Source: CAZWVR01 sp964637235
Lineage (GTDB): Bacteria > Bacteroidota > Bacteroidia > Bacteroidales > S143-33
DNA: 64,000 nucleotides
Assembly (NCBI GenBank): GCA_964637235.1
Contig: CAZWVR010000001.1
Span: forward strand, 1 to 64,000
Direction: 5' to 3'
Below are positions 37,743-47,969 of the stretch, piece after piece. The notes below the pieces were generated by a model that saw only the letters and a list, made by a program, of their open reading frames with translations, ran no database searches and had not been told where the DNA came from. How positions within the stretch are numbered: the first letter of the stretch is position 1; each line of letters starts with the position of its first letter. A program made the translations under genes and the position numbers.

Positions 37743-37750
37743 TAACTTTG
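37743..37750 (+). promoter_or_regulatory. possible -7 box upstream of rsgA
   Basis: TAACTTTG matches TAnnTTTG. The nearest TTTG (37716-37719) is 23 nt upstream, slightly long. A second match, TATTTTTG, is at 37790-37797. Either could drive the rsgA operon. Confidence 0.35.
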
Positions 37751-37869
37751 TAGTCTGAAAATTAAGTCAATAAGATGTAAAATTCTGTATATTTTTGTAA
37801 TAACGTTTATATCTGTTTAGATAATAATTTTAAAATGTGTATTGTAGATAAATATCTAAAAAGAACATA

Positions 37870-38817
37870 ATGAGGGCAGAAGGCATTGTAATAAAGTCTA
37901 CTGGTTCTTGGTACACAGTAAAAACTGATGCAAATGATAAGTATAGATGTAAGATTCGTGGAAAACTTCGTACTTGGGGGTTTGAGACTACTAATCCTAT
38001 TGCAGTAGGTGATAGAGTTGAGATAGAAACTATTGATGAAGAGACTGGACTTATTATTGATATTAAGGAACGTAGAAACTGTATTGTTAGGCGTGCAGCT
38101 AAACTCTCAAAACGGAAGCATTTATTGGCATGTAATGTTGATCATGCAGTTTTAATAGTCACTGTTGATTTTCCTAAAACCCATACGGAGTTTATTGATA
38201 GATTTTTGGTGAGCGCAGAAGCATATAAAATCCCAGAAAAGACCTTAATAATAAATAAAATGGATTTATATAACAGCGAACAAATGCAGGTAGTTAATGA
38301 ATGGACTAATATTTATCGTAATATAGGCTATCGTGTTTTGCATATTTCTGCCGTAGAAGGAACCAATTTAGAGCAGGTAAAGGATATTTTAAAGAATAAA
38401 ATTAATGTTTTAGTCGGTAATTCTGGCGTAGGTAAATCTACTTTAATAAATGCGATAGATCCTTCTTTAAATATAAAAACTTCTGAGATATCTCGTAAGT
38501 ATAAGACGGGTAAGCATACAACGACTTTTCCTCAAATGTATGAATTATACTTTGGGGGCTATATTATAGATACACCGGGAATACGGGCATTTGGAACTGC
38601 TGATTTAGATAAGGCTGATATAGCTCATAATTTTCCTGAGATGTTTGCTTTATTGCCATATTGTAAATATAAGAATTGTTTACATATAAATGAACCGGGT
38701 TGTGCGGTTAAGGAAGCTCTTGCCGAAGGTAAAATAGCTATTTCTCGTTATAAAAGTTATTTGAGTATGGTTTTAGATGAGAATACAAAATATCGCATTG
38801 ATGAATATAAAGCATAA
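37870..38817 (+). CDS. rsgA: small ribosomal subunit biogenesis GTPase RsgA
   Basis: A 315-residue circularly permuted GTPase. An N-terminal OB domain (about residues 1-65) is followed by the G domain in permuted order: NKMDL (G4), GNSGVGKSTLINAI (G1, about 183), KTGKHTTTF (G2) and DTPGIRAFG (G3). The C-terminal zinc domain has CKYKNCLHINEPGCAV. It helps mature the 30S subunit. The gene begins a five-gene run to 44753. Its 3' end overlaps the next gene by 17 nt. Confidence 0.96.
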   Translation: MRAEGIVIKSTGSWYTVKTDANDKYRCKIRGKLRTWGFETTNPIAVGDRVEIETIDEETGLIIDIKERRNCIVRRAAKLSKRKHLLACNVDHAVLIVTVDFPKTHTEFIDRFLVSAEAYKIPEKTLIINKMDLYNSEQMQVVNEWTNIYRNIGYRVLHISAVEGTNLEQVKDILKNKINVLVGNSGVGKSTLINAIDPSLNIKTSEISRKYKTGKHTTTFPQMYELYFGGYIIDTPGIRAFGTADLDKADIAHNFPEMFALLPYCKYKNCLHINEPGCAVKEALAEGKIAISRYKSYLSMVLDENTKYRIDEYKA

Positions 38818-39712
38818 AAGGCGGAAAGGTATAATTTTAGCTTTATTGAGTGCATTAGGATTTGCAAATGTTTATTTTTTTAGTAAAAGTGTTTTGGATA
38901 AGATACCTTTTCCTGTATTTGGCTTTTATTGGTTTGGTTTTTCTTTTATCTTTTTGATATTTTGGGCTTTTCTTACAAATTTACGTAAAGATTTTGAGAT
39001 AATTTCTTATGGTCATAAAGCAATATTGATAGTGGTTTCATTGATAGAGGTGATTTCTACTGTAATGTTTTTTTATTCAATAAAATTGATACATAATCCA
39101 TCTATTATATCATTTCTTACCAATTTTGTTCCGATATTTGTTGCTATTTTGAGTTTTATATTTTTAGGTGAGCGTTTTGTTTTTTTGGAGTATGTTGGTA
39201 TTTTAATAGCAGTAATTGGTTTATTATTTTTAGCTTATAAAGATAATTTTTCTTTTCATGATTTTTTTGATTTAGCAACCGTATTAGCTTTATTTTCAAG
39301 TTTTTTATATGCTGTCAATTCAGTTTTAATAAAAAAGAGTGTAAAGAATATTTCTCCGTTATTATTTGGAGTTGTTCGGGTAATATTTTTGTTTCTGTTT
39401 TTTGTTTTATATGTGGTATATAAATCTATTGATATTCATATAACTAAGAATATTTTGATAAATTTATTTTTGGGTTCACTTTTAGGACCAACTCTATCAA
39501 TTTTATTCTCATTATATGCTTATAAGTATATAGAAGCTACTTATGTATCGATAATTGTAAGTTTGAAAAGTTTGTTTACGGTGATTATAATTTTCTTATT
39601 TATGAATATGCTACCTACTCGTTTCCAATTGATAGGAGGATTTTTAACATTAATAGGGGTAATAGTAATGTTTTATGGCAAAGCATCATATTTAAAGTTT
39701 AAGGTAAAATAG
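38801..39712 (+). CDS. EamA/DMT-family membrane transporter
   Basis: A 303-residue inner-membrane protein with ten helices in two EamA repeats (about residues 10-140 and 150-295). The first ends in FLTNFVPIFVAILSFIFLGERF and the second in the matching YVSIIVSLKSLFTVIIIFLFMN. Family members export metabolites or amino acids. I take the ATG at 38801, which overlaps rsgA by 17 nt; an ATG at 38777 would overlap more. The substrate is not predictable. Confidence 0.82.
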   Translation: MNIKHKRRKGIILALLSALGFANVYFFSKSVLDKIPFPVFGFYWFGFSFIFLIFWAFLTNLRKDFEIISYGHKAILIVVSLIEVISTVMFFYSIKLIHNPSIISFLTNFVPIFVAILSFIFLGERFVFLEYVGILIAVIGLLFLAYKDNFSFHDFFDLATVLALFSSFLYAVNSVLIKKSVKNISPLLFGVVRVIFLFLFFVLYVVYKSIDIHITKNILINLFLGSLLGPTLSILFSLYAYKYIEATYVSIIVSLKSLFTVIIIFLFMNMLPTRFQLIGGFLTLIGVIVMFYGKASYLKFKVK

Positions 39713-39770
39713 TATTTGTAATTTATTGATTTTTAGTACTATCTTAATGTTATTAAATCATTATTTTACT

Positions 39771-41312
39771 ATGAAAAAGGCTACATTCTATTTTGGGTTA
39801 ATATGTATTTTTTTTCATATAAATGTATATAGTCAAAGTTATAATTTGCCTTTGGAATATTTTTATCGCAATTTGTATTTAAAATATTTAGGCACTGATA
39901 CTGTTGTGCATACAGTTTTTGAGCCTTTGCAAGCTGATATGGTTAATTGGAATTTTCCCCATAAACATTATAAGAACAAATTTTTAGAATGGCTTTTTAA
40001 TAAAAATCAAGTTGTTTTGGTACATAATAAATTACATTTATACGGTAATTTGTTATTTGATTTTTATAAAGGACGTAATAAAGGGGATACAAATACTTAT
40101 TGGCGAAATACTCGTGGATTTCAAATTTTTGGATATGTGGGTAATAGGCTATCTTTTTATACAGATTTTTATGAAAATCAGGAAGCTTTTTTGCCGTATA
40201 TATATGACAGAGTAGAATATACAGATGTAATACCAGGAAGAGCTAATTGGAAGGATTTTAAAGATTATTCCAAAGATTTTAATTATTCCTCAGGATATAT
40301 TTCTTTTGATTGGACACCTTCTTTTAATATTCAATTGGGGCAGAGTAAATTTTTTATAGGAGATGGGTATCGTTCTTTATTTCTTTCGGATAATAGTTAT
40401 TCGTATCCGTTTTTAAAATTTGATTATAGAAAAGGTAATTGGCGATATATAAGTATATTTACAGAATTTACAGATTTTAGGGGGCGATATTATGCTTATC
40501 ATATAAAACGTCATTCTACAATAAATGTATTAAGTTTTGCAAGGAAACATTTTGAGTTTTCACTATTGGAGGGCATATTATGGCATACATCAGATGATTC
40601 TACTTATATAAAGCGTTTTCCTTTTTTATATTTTATACCAATTCCTTTTCTTAGGGAACCATTTATTTTAAGAGAAAAGCATAATTTTTTATTAGGCATT
40701 AATTTGAGGTTTACACCTTTGAGGTATTTTGATTTATATGGACAGTTTGTTTTGGATAAAAAAGCATTTATTTATAAAAAGGATTTTTGGGCTTATCAAG
40801 CTGGGGTAAAATTTTACGATTTATTTTTTAATCATTTTTCAGGGGTTAATTTATTTGTTTCGGCTGAATATAATTATGCAGCACCTTATATGTATTTTGG
40901 AAATGAGAAATATGAAAATTGGGTTCATTATAATCAACCATTAGCACACGTAGAAGGTGCTGATTTTAAGGAGTTTGTACTTAATACTTCTCTAAAATTA
41001 CAGAATTTACTTTTTTTATGTCGTTATGGGAGTATTTTAACTGATGAAGATACAACAGGTACCAATTTTGGAAAAGATTTATTTAAAGAAGCAAATGGAG
41101 TTTTTATTATTAAAAAAGTAGGAGAAAAAAATCCTACTTTCGTAAAAAATATATATTTTAAGCTGGCGTATATTGTTAATTATCATTATAATTTTGAGGT
41201 TTTTGTTGCATATCAGATGCGAAAATTCAGAAATAATATTACGCAAAATCAGATAAATTTTGTATTTTTCGGCATAAAAACAAATTTATCAAATTTTTAT
41301 TACGATTTTTAA
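39771..41312 (+). CDS. RemB/Wzi-like outer-membrane protein
   Basis: A 513-residue outer-membrane protein when started at the ATG at 39771, which gives a signal peptide ending in NVYSQ; an upstream in-frame start is less likely. The chain resembles the gliding protein RemB and capsule-assembly Wzi barrels: NYSSGYISFDWTPSFNIQLG, then KFFIGDGYRSLFLSDNSYSYP and regular aromatic-rich strands. A role in surface motility or capsule anchoring is an inference from that resemblance and from the T9SS genes nearby. It is 12 nt before mqnC. Confidence 0.72.
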   Translation: MKKATFYFGLICIFFHINVYSQSYNLPLEYFYRNLYLKYLGTDTVVHTVFEPLQADMVNWNFPHKHYKNKFLEWLFNKNQVVLVHNKLHLYGNLLFDFYKGRNKGDTNTYWRNTRGFQIFGYVGNRLSFYTDFYENQEAFLPYIYDRVEYTDVIPGRANWKDFKDYSKDFNYSSGYISFDWTPSFNIQLGQSKFFIGDGYRSLFLSDNSYSYPFLKFDYRKGNWRYISIFTEFTDFRGRYYAYHIKRHSTINVLSFARKHFEFSLLEGILWHTSDDSTYIKRFPFLYFIPIPFLREPFILREKHNFLLGINLRFTPLRYFDLYGQFVLDKKAFIYKKDFWAYQAGVKFYDLFFNHFSGVNLFVSAEYNYAAPYMYFGNEKYENWVHYNQPLAHVEGADFKEFVLNTSLKLQNLLFLCRYGSILTDEDTTGTNFGKDLFKEANGVFIIKKVGEKNPTFVKNIYFKLAYIVNYHYNFEVFVAYQMRKFRNNITQNQINFVFFGIKTNLSNFYYDF

Positions 41313-41324
41313 ACTTTTGGAATA

Positions 41325-42434
41325 ATGCAATTGCGAGTTTTATATAAAAAGGCTTTGGCATTAGAGGATTTAGATATTCAGGAGGCATTATATTTATATC
41401 GGGAGGCACCTATTTCTGATTTAATGTATATAGCAGATGAGTTAAGGAAAGTTCATACTAATAATTCAGGAATAGTTGGTTGGATAGTTGATAGAAATGT
41501 TAATATTACTAATGTTTGTATAGCTCGATGTAAGTTTTGTAATTTTAGTCGTCCATTGGGTGCACCGGATTCTTATATCACGACAATGGAAGAGTACCGT
41601 AGTAAAATAAAGGAACTTTTTCAATTAGGTGGTAATCAGTTATTATTGCAGGGAGGTTTGCATCCTTATTTGGATATAGAATATTACGAAGATTTATTTC
41701 GGAGTTTAAAGAGGGAATTTCCGCAATTAAAATTGCATGCATTAAGTCCAGCAGAGATTGTATATATATCAAAAAAGTCGGGCTTAACATATCGTGAGAC
41801 GTTGCAGAGGCTTATAAATGCAGGTTTAGACAGTTTGCCGGGAGCAGGAGCAGAAATTTTGAGTGATAGAGTTCGGCGTATAGTTTCTCCTGGAAAATGT
41901 ACAGCAGAGGAATGGTTAGAAGTTATGCGTCAAGCCCATATTTTGAATTTACCGACTTCTGCCACAATGATGTATGGTACATTGGAGACTGATTATGAGC
42001 GTATAGAGCATCTTATAAAGATACGGGATTTACAGAAGTTAAAACCATCTGGACATTATGGATTTATTACTTTCGTTCCTTGGCCATATCAGCCGGAAAA
42101 TACACGTTTACAACGAGAATATCCCCATTTAGGTAGGAGCACAGCAGTAGAATATATTCGTATTATTGCAATTTCTCGGATAGTATTGAATAATATTAAA
42201 AATATTCAAGCGTCTTGGTTAACTGTTGGCAAAGAAGTTGCGCAAATTTGTTTACATGCAGGTGCAAATGATTTCGGTTCTATTATGATTGAGGAAAATG
42301 TAGTATCTTCGGCTGGTGCTAAATTTAAAATGGGTATTCAACAGATACAGGAGGCTATAAAAGAAGCCGGTTTTATACCTGCATATAGAAATCAAAAATA
42401 TGAATATATTGATTATCAACCGTTAACAATATAA
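41325..42434 (+). CDS. mqnC: cyclic dehypoxanthinyl futalosine synthase MqnC (radical SAM)
   Basis: A 369-residue radical SAM enzyme of the futalosine route to menaquinone. The cluster motif CxxxCxxC appears as CIARCKFCNF (about residues 64-73). Downstream are GGNQLLLQGGLHP, HALSPAEI, and GLDSLPGAGAEILSDRVR, all typical of MqnC and distinguishing it from MqnE. C-terminal motifs (ASWLTVGKE, GANDFGSIMIEENVV) also match. The other pathway genes are not in the window. It is within the rsgA-to-sensor run. Confidence 0.93.
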   Translation: MQLRVLYKKALALEDLDIQEALYLYREAPISDLMYIADELRKVHTNNSGIVGWIVDRNVNITNVCIARCKFCNFSRPLGAPDSYITTMEEYRSKIKELFQLGGNQLLLQGGLHPYLDIEYYEDLFRSLKREFPQLKLHALSPAEIVYISKKSGLTYRETLQRLINAGLDSLPGAGAEILSDRVRRIVSPGKCTAEEWLEVMRQAHILNLPTSATMMYGTLETDYERIEHLIKIRDLQKLKPSGHYGFITFVPWPYQPENTRLQREYPHLGRSTAVEYIRIIAISRIVLNNIKNIQASWLTVGKEVAQICLHAGANDFGSIMIEENVVSSAGAKFKMGIQQIQEAIKEAGFIPAYRNQKYEYIDYQPLTI

Positions 42435-42445
42435 ATTTTTACACA

Positions 42446-42992
42446 ATGAAGCTAAGGTTAAAAATACTTATTTACATAATTTTTGTTATATCACTAATTT
42501 TTGTGGCAATAGTTGGTTTAGTTAATTATCGTTATAATAAGATGATGGTTTCCATGGCACATAGATTAGCGGATATGTATTCTGAACAAAGTGCTACATC
42601 TGCTGAGGCTATGTTAAGAGAGGATTTAAAGGTCACAAGTACATTAGTAGATGTTTTTAAAAATCTTTTAGCTTTAAAAGAAAATAGAAGAATAAAATTG
42701 ACTAAAAGAATTTTGGAAAGTACTTTGAGAGCCCATGATCAATTTTTAGCTACTTGGATATCAATAGAGATTTATGGTATAAATCCTAATTGGCCTTATA
42801 ATTATGGACGTATTCGCTATATTGCTTTTTGGGAGTCGGGAAATATTAAAATGAAAATAGATACATTAGACCTTGAAGGTGATGATTATACGTCTATATA
42901 TTACAGAGAAAAAGTAAGTCCGAATAAAACTTTTATTACTAATCCGTATTTATATTCATATACTGAAGATACAGCTTCTACCTTTTTAGAGA
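42446..42992 (+). CDS. HAMP-GAF-PAS membrane sensor, N-terminal part (cut by scaffold gap)
   Basis: The first 182 residues of a membrane sensor. A helix (about residues 6-27) leads into an extracytoplasmic sensing domain that resembles a double Cache domain (FLATWISIEI, then YYREKVSPNKTFITNPYLY). The frame runs into the 10-N gap at 42993. The segment after the gap supplies the missing C-terminal half of the same Cache domain, so this and 43003-44753 are one gene. It follows mqnC by 11 nt. Confidence 0.8.
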
Positions 42993-43002
42993 NNNNNNNN
43001 NN
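42993..43002. other. 10-N scaffold gap
   Basis: Ten undetermined bases. The flanking frames differ (they would join only if the true gap length changed by one or two modulo three), so the 10 is a placeholder and the real number of missing bases is unknown. The gap lies inside the sensing domain of the sensor gene. Confidence 0.98.
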
Positions 43003-44753
43003 AGACGAGCTTAGGTGCTAAAATGTTTATATCTGATAGATTTATTGGTATAGTAGGAGTAGATGTGTCATTGGATAGATTTCAGGACATTTTGAATAAA
43101 ATTAAACCTTTTAAGGATAGTAAAATACTAATTGTTGCTAATGACGGTACTATTGTAGCCCATACTGATAAAAAATATATAAGAAATAATTTGAAAAATG
43201 TAATGGGAGATGTATTTTATTTTGATGTGATTAAAAAAATTAAAGAGGGTAAACCATTTGTTGCCACATATTCAAATAATAAAAAAGATTATTATGTTTC
43301 TTTTTATCCTATATATGTAGGTGATGAAAATACTCCATGGAGTTTAGGATTTATTGTACCTACTGATGTTATTTTGAAAGATATTCGTAAAAATACTCGT
43401 GATTCTGTTTTACTTTCTTTATTGGGTTTATTGATTATATCTATTTTGTTATGGATAAACTTTACTTCATTAATAAGACCTATTGAGCGTGTAACAAAAA
43501 CTCTTGAAAAACTTTCAATGGGTGAAATTGATTCTGCTTTAAAATTACCGGTTAATAGAAAAGATGAGTTGGGTATAATGTCATTGGCAGTTAATAGTTT
43601 AATAGATGCTCTTGAAAAAACTGTGGATTTTGCAATAAAAATTGGACAAGGCGACTTAGATGCTAAGTATAATTTATTGGGACCTTATGATAAATTCGGA
43701 TCTGCATTGCTTGATATGAAAAATAGTTTAATAAAAAATCGTCAATTGCAAGAAAAACAGCGTAAAGAGAGCGAGAAGTTAAATTGGATGCAAAAAGGTC
43801 TTTCTGAATTAAACGAAATACTTCGTTTGAAAAGTGATAATTTAGAGAATCTTTCTTATTCTGTATTGAAATATCTGATAGACTATTTGAATGCAAATCA
43901 AGGAGGTTTTTATGTAATTGATTTTAAGAATAAAGATAAAATTATATTAACAGCAGCTTATGCTTACGAACGTCGTAAAATGTTAACTGCGGAGTTTGAG
44001 ATAGGAGAGGGGCTTATCGGTCGTTCTGTTAAGGAAAAGACTGTAATTCAACTTTCGGAATTGCCAGAAGGGTATACTTTTATAACTTCTGGTTTGGGAG
44101 GAGCTACTCCTAATAATTTGATAATTTTACCCTTCGTTTTTGAGGATGTTGTTTATGGTGCTATTGAAATATTAAGTTTTCAGCCTTTTGAAGATTATCA
44201 AATTGATTTTTTAAAACAAGCAGCGGAACGTATTGCTTCTACTATTTCAATTATGCAGAAAAATATAGAAACAAAAGAACTTTTGAAACAATTGCAATTG
44301 CAAACTGCAACATTTGAAATGAAAGAAAAGCAATTTGCTCGTATGAATAAGCGACTTAAACAAATGCAGAGGGCAATAGAACTACGTATGATTGAGATTG
44401 ATATGATAATTGAGGCTTTTTCTTTGTTAGCCTCTGTTATAGAGATTGATTTAGATAAAAAAATAATTTCTGTAAATTCTGTGTTGCCGGAAATATTATC
44501 AGTATTGCCAGAGGAATTGATTGGTAAAAATATATATGAGATAATAGAAAAACAATATGGCGAAAAATGGAATGCTATATTCTGGGATGATCTATATAAA
44601 GGTATTGTTCGCGAAAAACGTACTTTATATAGCTATAATGGTCGTAAGGTGCGTTTCAAAGAAGTTTATATCCCGATAAAAGATAAGCAACAGCAAGTTA
44701 TCAAAATAGTAATTATTGGTGTACAATTAAACGGTGAAACCAAACAGAGTTAA
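43003..44753 (+). CDS. HAMP-GAF-PAS membrane sensor, C-terminal part (after scaffold gap)
   Basis: The frame is open right after the gap, upstream of the apparent ATG at 43023 (TSLGAKMFISDRFIGIVGVD), a classic second half of a Cache domain, so the true start lies at 42446. Then come a membrane helix (about 130-150 residues from 43023), a HAMP domain (IRPIERVTKTLEKLSMGEID), a GAF domain (GLSELNEILRLKSDNLENLS to LKQAAERIAST), a coiled coil and a PAS-like domain at the end. No kinase, phosphatase or cyclase output is present, so it must signal through a partner. Confidence 0.8.
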
Positions 44754-44854
44754 AATTATTTAATTGCTATTTTGCTTGTATTTGTTTAATATATCTTTAT
44801 TGATTTGCAAAGGTTTGGCTTTTAGCTAATTAATAAATGTAAAAAACAATATCA

Positions 44855-46363
44855 ATGAAACCAAGAGTAAGATTTGCACCGAGCCCTACGGGACCACTAC
44901 ATATAGGCGGTGTTAGAACCGCCCTTTTTAATTATCTATTTGCTCGTAAACATAATGGATATTTTATTTTGCGAATAGAGGATACAGACCAAAAACGTTT
45001 TGTGCCAGGTGCTGAACAATACATTATAGAAGCATTAAAATGGCTTGGTCTGGAATATGACGAAGGTCCCGATATAGGCGGTAATTATGGTCCATACCGA
45101 CAGTCTGAAAGAAGACAGATTTACAAGCAGTTTATACAAAAACTTATAGACACTGGTGCGGCATACTATGCCTTTGATACCCCAGAAGAATTGGAACAAT
45201 TTAGAACAAAACTAAGAGAAGAGAAAAATCCTGTGCAGTGGTATAATTATTTAACTCGCGACAGAATGCGAAATTCCTTTACTTTAAGCGAAAAAGAAGT
45301 GCAAAAACTTATAGAACAAGGCACTCCCTATGTTGTGCGTTTTAATATTCCGAAAGATAAAGAACTGGAAATTAACGACACTATACGCGGAAAAGTAAAA
45401 GTCCACACCTCCACCCTTGACGATAAAGTGCTCTTTAAATCTGACGGACTACCAACATACCATTTAGCAAATATCGTTGATGACCACCTAATGCAAATTA
45501 CTCACGTTATACGTGGCGAAGAATGGTTGCCTTCACTACCTTTGCACGTTTTACTTTACGAGGCTTTTGGCTGGGAGCCTCCTATTTTTGTGCATCTACC
45601 TTTGATTTTAAAACCTACTGGAAAAGGCAAACTCAGCAAACGTGACGGCGAAAAAATGGGATTTCCTGTTTATCCGTTAGACTGGAAAGACCCTGATACT
45701 GGCGAAATAAGTCGCGGTTTTAGAGAATGGGGATATTTGCCCGAAGCTGTTATAAATATGCTGGCTCTACTGGGCTGGAACCCAGGTGACGATAGAGAAA
45801 TTTTTACTATTGAGGAACTTATAAAAGAATTTTCACTCGATAGAGTGCAAAAAAGTGGTGCCCGCTTTGACCCTGAAAAAGCTAAATGGTTTAATCAGCA
45901 ACATCTTAAAAATTTTTCTAATCAAAAAATTGCTGAATATCTCCTTAACTATTATAAAAACCAACAGATTGATAAAGATAAACTACTGAAAATCATTGAG
46001 TTAGTAAAAGAAAGAGCTGTTTTTCTCTCCGATTTTGTGCCTCTTACAGAATACTTTTTTAAAGCTCCGAAAGAATTTGACAAAAAGTCTTTGAAAAAAT
46101 TCTGGAAAAAAGACACTCCGCAAATTATTAACGAACTAAAACAGTTTTTGACTTCTTTGCAAGATTTCACTTCGCAATATATAGAGGAACAATTCAAACA
46201 TTGGATAGAACAAAAAGGTTATGGATATGGAAAAGTGCTAAATCCATTGCGTATTCTGCTTGTAGGAGTAAATAAAGGGCCACATATTTTTAATGTTTTA
46301 GAACTGCTCGGAAAAGATGAAGTGCTAAAAAGAATAGACTATGGATTGGAAAAATTAGCGTAA
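44855..46363 (+). CDS. gltX: glutamyl-tRNA synthetase
   Basis: A 502-residue class I synthetase that charges tRNA(Glu). Motifs: FAPSPTGPLHIGGVRTALFN with the HIGH box as HIGG near residue 17, and KMSKS as KLSKR near residue 258. The anticodon domain follows (SLDRVQKSGARFDPEKAKWFNQQHL type). With GatE at 48764-50752 nearby it is probably non-discriminating, also mischarging tRNA(Gln) with Glu for later amidation. It is immediately followed (2 nt) by the restriction-modification genes. Confidence 0.96.
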   Translation: MKPRVRFAPSPTGPLHIGGVRTALFNYLFARKHNGYFILRIEDTDQKRFVPGAEQYIIEALKWLGLEYDEGPDIGGNYGPYRQSERRQIYKQFIQKLIDTGAAYYAFDTPEELEQFRTKLREEKNPVQWYNYLTRDRMRNSFTLSEKEVQKLIEQGTPYVVRFNIPKDKELEINDTIRGKVKVHTSTLDDKVLFKSDGLPTYHLANIVDDHLMQITHVIRGEEWLPSLPLHVLLYEAFGWEPPIFVHLPLILKPTGKGKLSKRDGEKMGFPVYPLDWKDPDTGEISRGFREWGYLPEAVINMLALLGWNPGDDREIFTIEELIKEFSLDRVQKSGARFDPEKAKWFNQQHLKNFSNQKIAEYLLNYYKNQQIDKDKLLKIIELVKERAVFLSDFVPLTEYFFKAPKEFDKKSLKKFWKKDTPQIINELKQFLTSLQDFTSQYIEEQFKHWIEQKGYGYGKVLNPLRILLVGVNKGPHIFNVLELLGKDEVLKRIDYGLEKLA

Positions 46364-46365
46364 AA

Positions 46366-47968
46366 ATGGCACAAAACATTTTAAAAAAAAGAAATAAAAA
46401 TTTTTTGACTACTTCCGAAGCTGCCCAGTGGGCTAGTAAATTCCTAAACCGTAATGTTAGTAAATCAAATATTAGTTATCTTATTCAATACGGAAAGTTA
46501 AATAAATATCAGTTTAATGGCACAGTAGTCGTTAAACTGTAGGAATTAAAGTCATATTACGAACAACATAAAAAATTGGAAAATAACTGGAAAAACTCAT
46601 TGGGCGAAGATTTAAACTGGCATTTATCTTTTGCCGAATATAAAGAGTCGGAAAGAACAAAGCACGTGCACCGCTTGCATCCGTACAAGGGAAAATTTAT
46701 CCCGCAACTGGTTGAATATTTTCTTGACAACCACACTGATGAGTTTAAAAAGCAGGTATTTTTCCGTCCTGGTGATATTGTCCTTGACCCTTTTTGTGGA
46801 ACTGGAACAACTCTGGTGCAAGCTAATGAACTGGGAATTCACGCCATAGGCATTGACATTTCGCAGTTTAACGTGCTAATTGGAAATGTGAAAACAAGAA
46901 AACACAATTTGATTGCTCTAAAAACTACTATTGACGAAGTGACTTACAAACTCAAAAAATTTCAAAGCCAGCATACAAATTTACAGTTTGAACAGGAACT
47001 AACAGACAAACTCAATGAGTTTAACAATGTTTATTTTCCTTCGCCTGATTATAAAATTAAACTTAAACAAAAGATAATCAACGAGAAACAATACGGACAG
47101 GAAAAATTAAAAGAATTTTTACCTGTTTACAATAGTCTAATAAAAAAATACAATATCAAAATAAAGCAGGATAAAGACAGTAGTTTCCTTGACAAATGGT
47201 ATATTGCACCAGTTAGAGATGAAATTGAATTCTTGAAAGATGAAATCAATAAAATAAAAGACGACAGCATACGAGAGACGCTTTATATTATTTTGAGTCG
47301 CACAGTCCGCTCGTGCCGTGCAACTACACACGCAGATTTGGCAACACTGAAAGAGCCAGTGCTTGCTCCATATTATTGCAAAAAACACTCTAAAATTTGC
47401 AAACCCCTTTTTACAATCTCCAACTGGTGGGAACGCTACACCAAAGACACCCTCAAACGACTGGCAGAATTTGACCGCTTACGCACAGAAACTTTTCAAT
47501 TGTGCATATCCGCAGATAGCCGGACAGTTAACATCGTTGATGAGGTAGAAAAAATCAATCCAGAATTCGCAAAGCTAATTGAAAAACAGAAAATCGCAGG
47601 TGTTTTTTCATCGCCGCCGTATGTGGGATTGATAGATTATCACGAGCAACACGCCTATGCTTACGAACTTTTCGGATTTGAGCGTAGGGACGATAAAGAA
47701 ATAGGACCACTATTCAAAGGACAGGGCAAAGAGGCACGTCAGTCTTATGTAGAAGGGATTGCCAAGGTGCTAAAAAACATAAAACCTTTTTTACGTGAGT
47801 ATTATAACATTTTTCTTGTGGCAAATAACAAATATAATCTATATCCAAAATAGCAAAACTATCTGGAATGCAAATAGTTAACCAATACAAGCGTCCTGTT
47901 CTCAACCGTTGGAAAAAAACAGAAAAACAGCTTATGCGGAAATAATTTTTCATTTAAAAGGAAAATAA
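46366..47968 (+). pseudogene. disrupted HTH-fused DNA methyltransferase of a restriction-modification system
   Basis: The original gene can be rebuilt by eye. It begins MAQNILKKRNKNFLTTSEAA with an excisionase-like helix-turn-helix (about residues 1-58), then meets TAG at 46540-46542. The same frame continues into the methylase: HPYKGKFIPQLVEYF, motif I DPFCGTGTTLVQA and motif IV SSPPYVGLIDYHEQH. It stops at 47853, but the next frame carries on IAKLSGMQIVNQYKRPVLNR. A further frame change gives KTAYAEIIFHLKGK and a stop at 47966-47968, 1 nt before the restriction gene. The frame changes sit at A-runs (47847-47850, and 47913-47919 or 47923-47927) and each fits a one-base loss. They may be sequencing errors. 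The TAG is harder to dismiss. Confidence 0.8.
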
Positions 47969-47969
47969 A

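Noticed and set aside
42446..44753. Two separate sensor genes
   Set aside because: Cache halves on each side of the N-run complete one domain and the downstream frame is open before the apparent ATG.
46540..46542. TAG recoded as a sense codon
   Set aside because: TAG ends other genes normally (for example at 15971-15973, 39710-39712 and 48744-48746), so general reassignment is unlikely.
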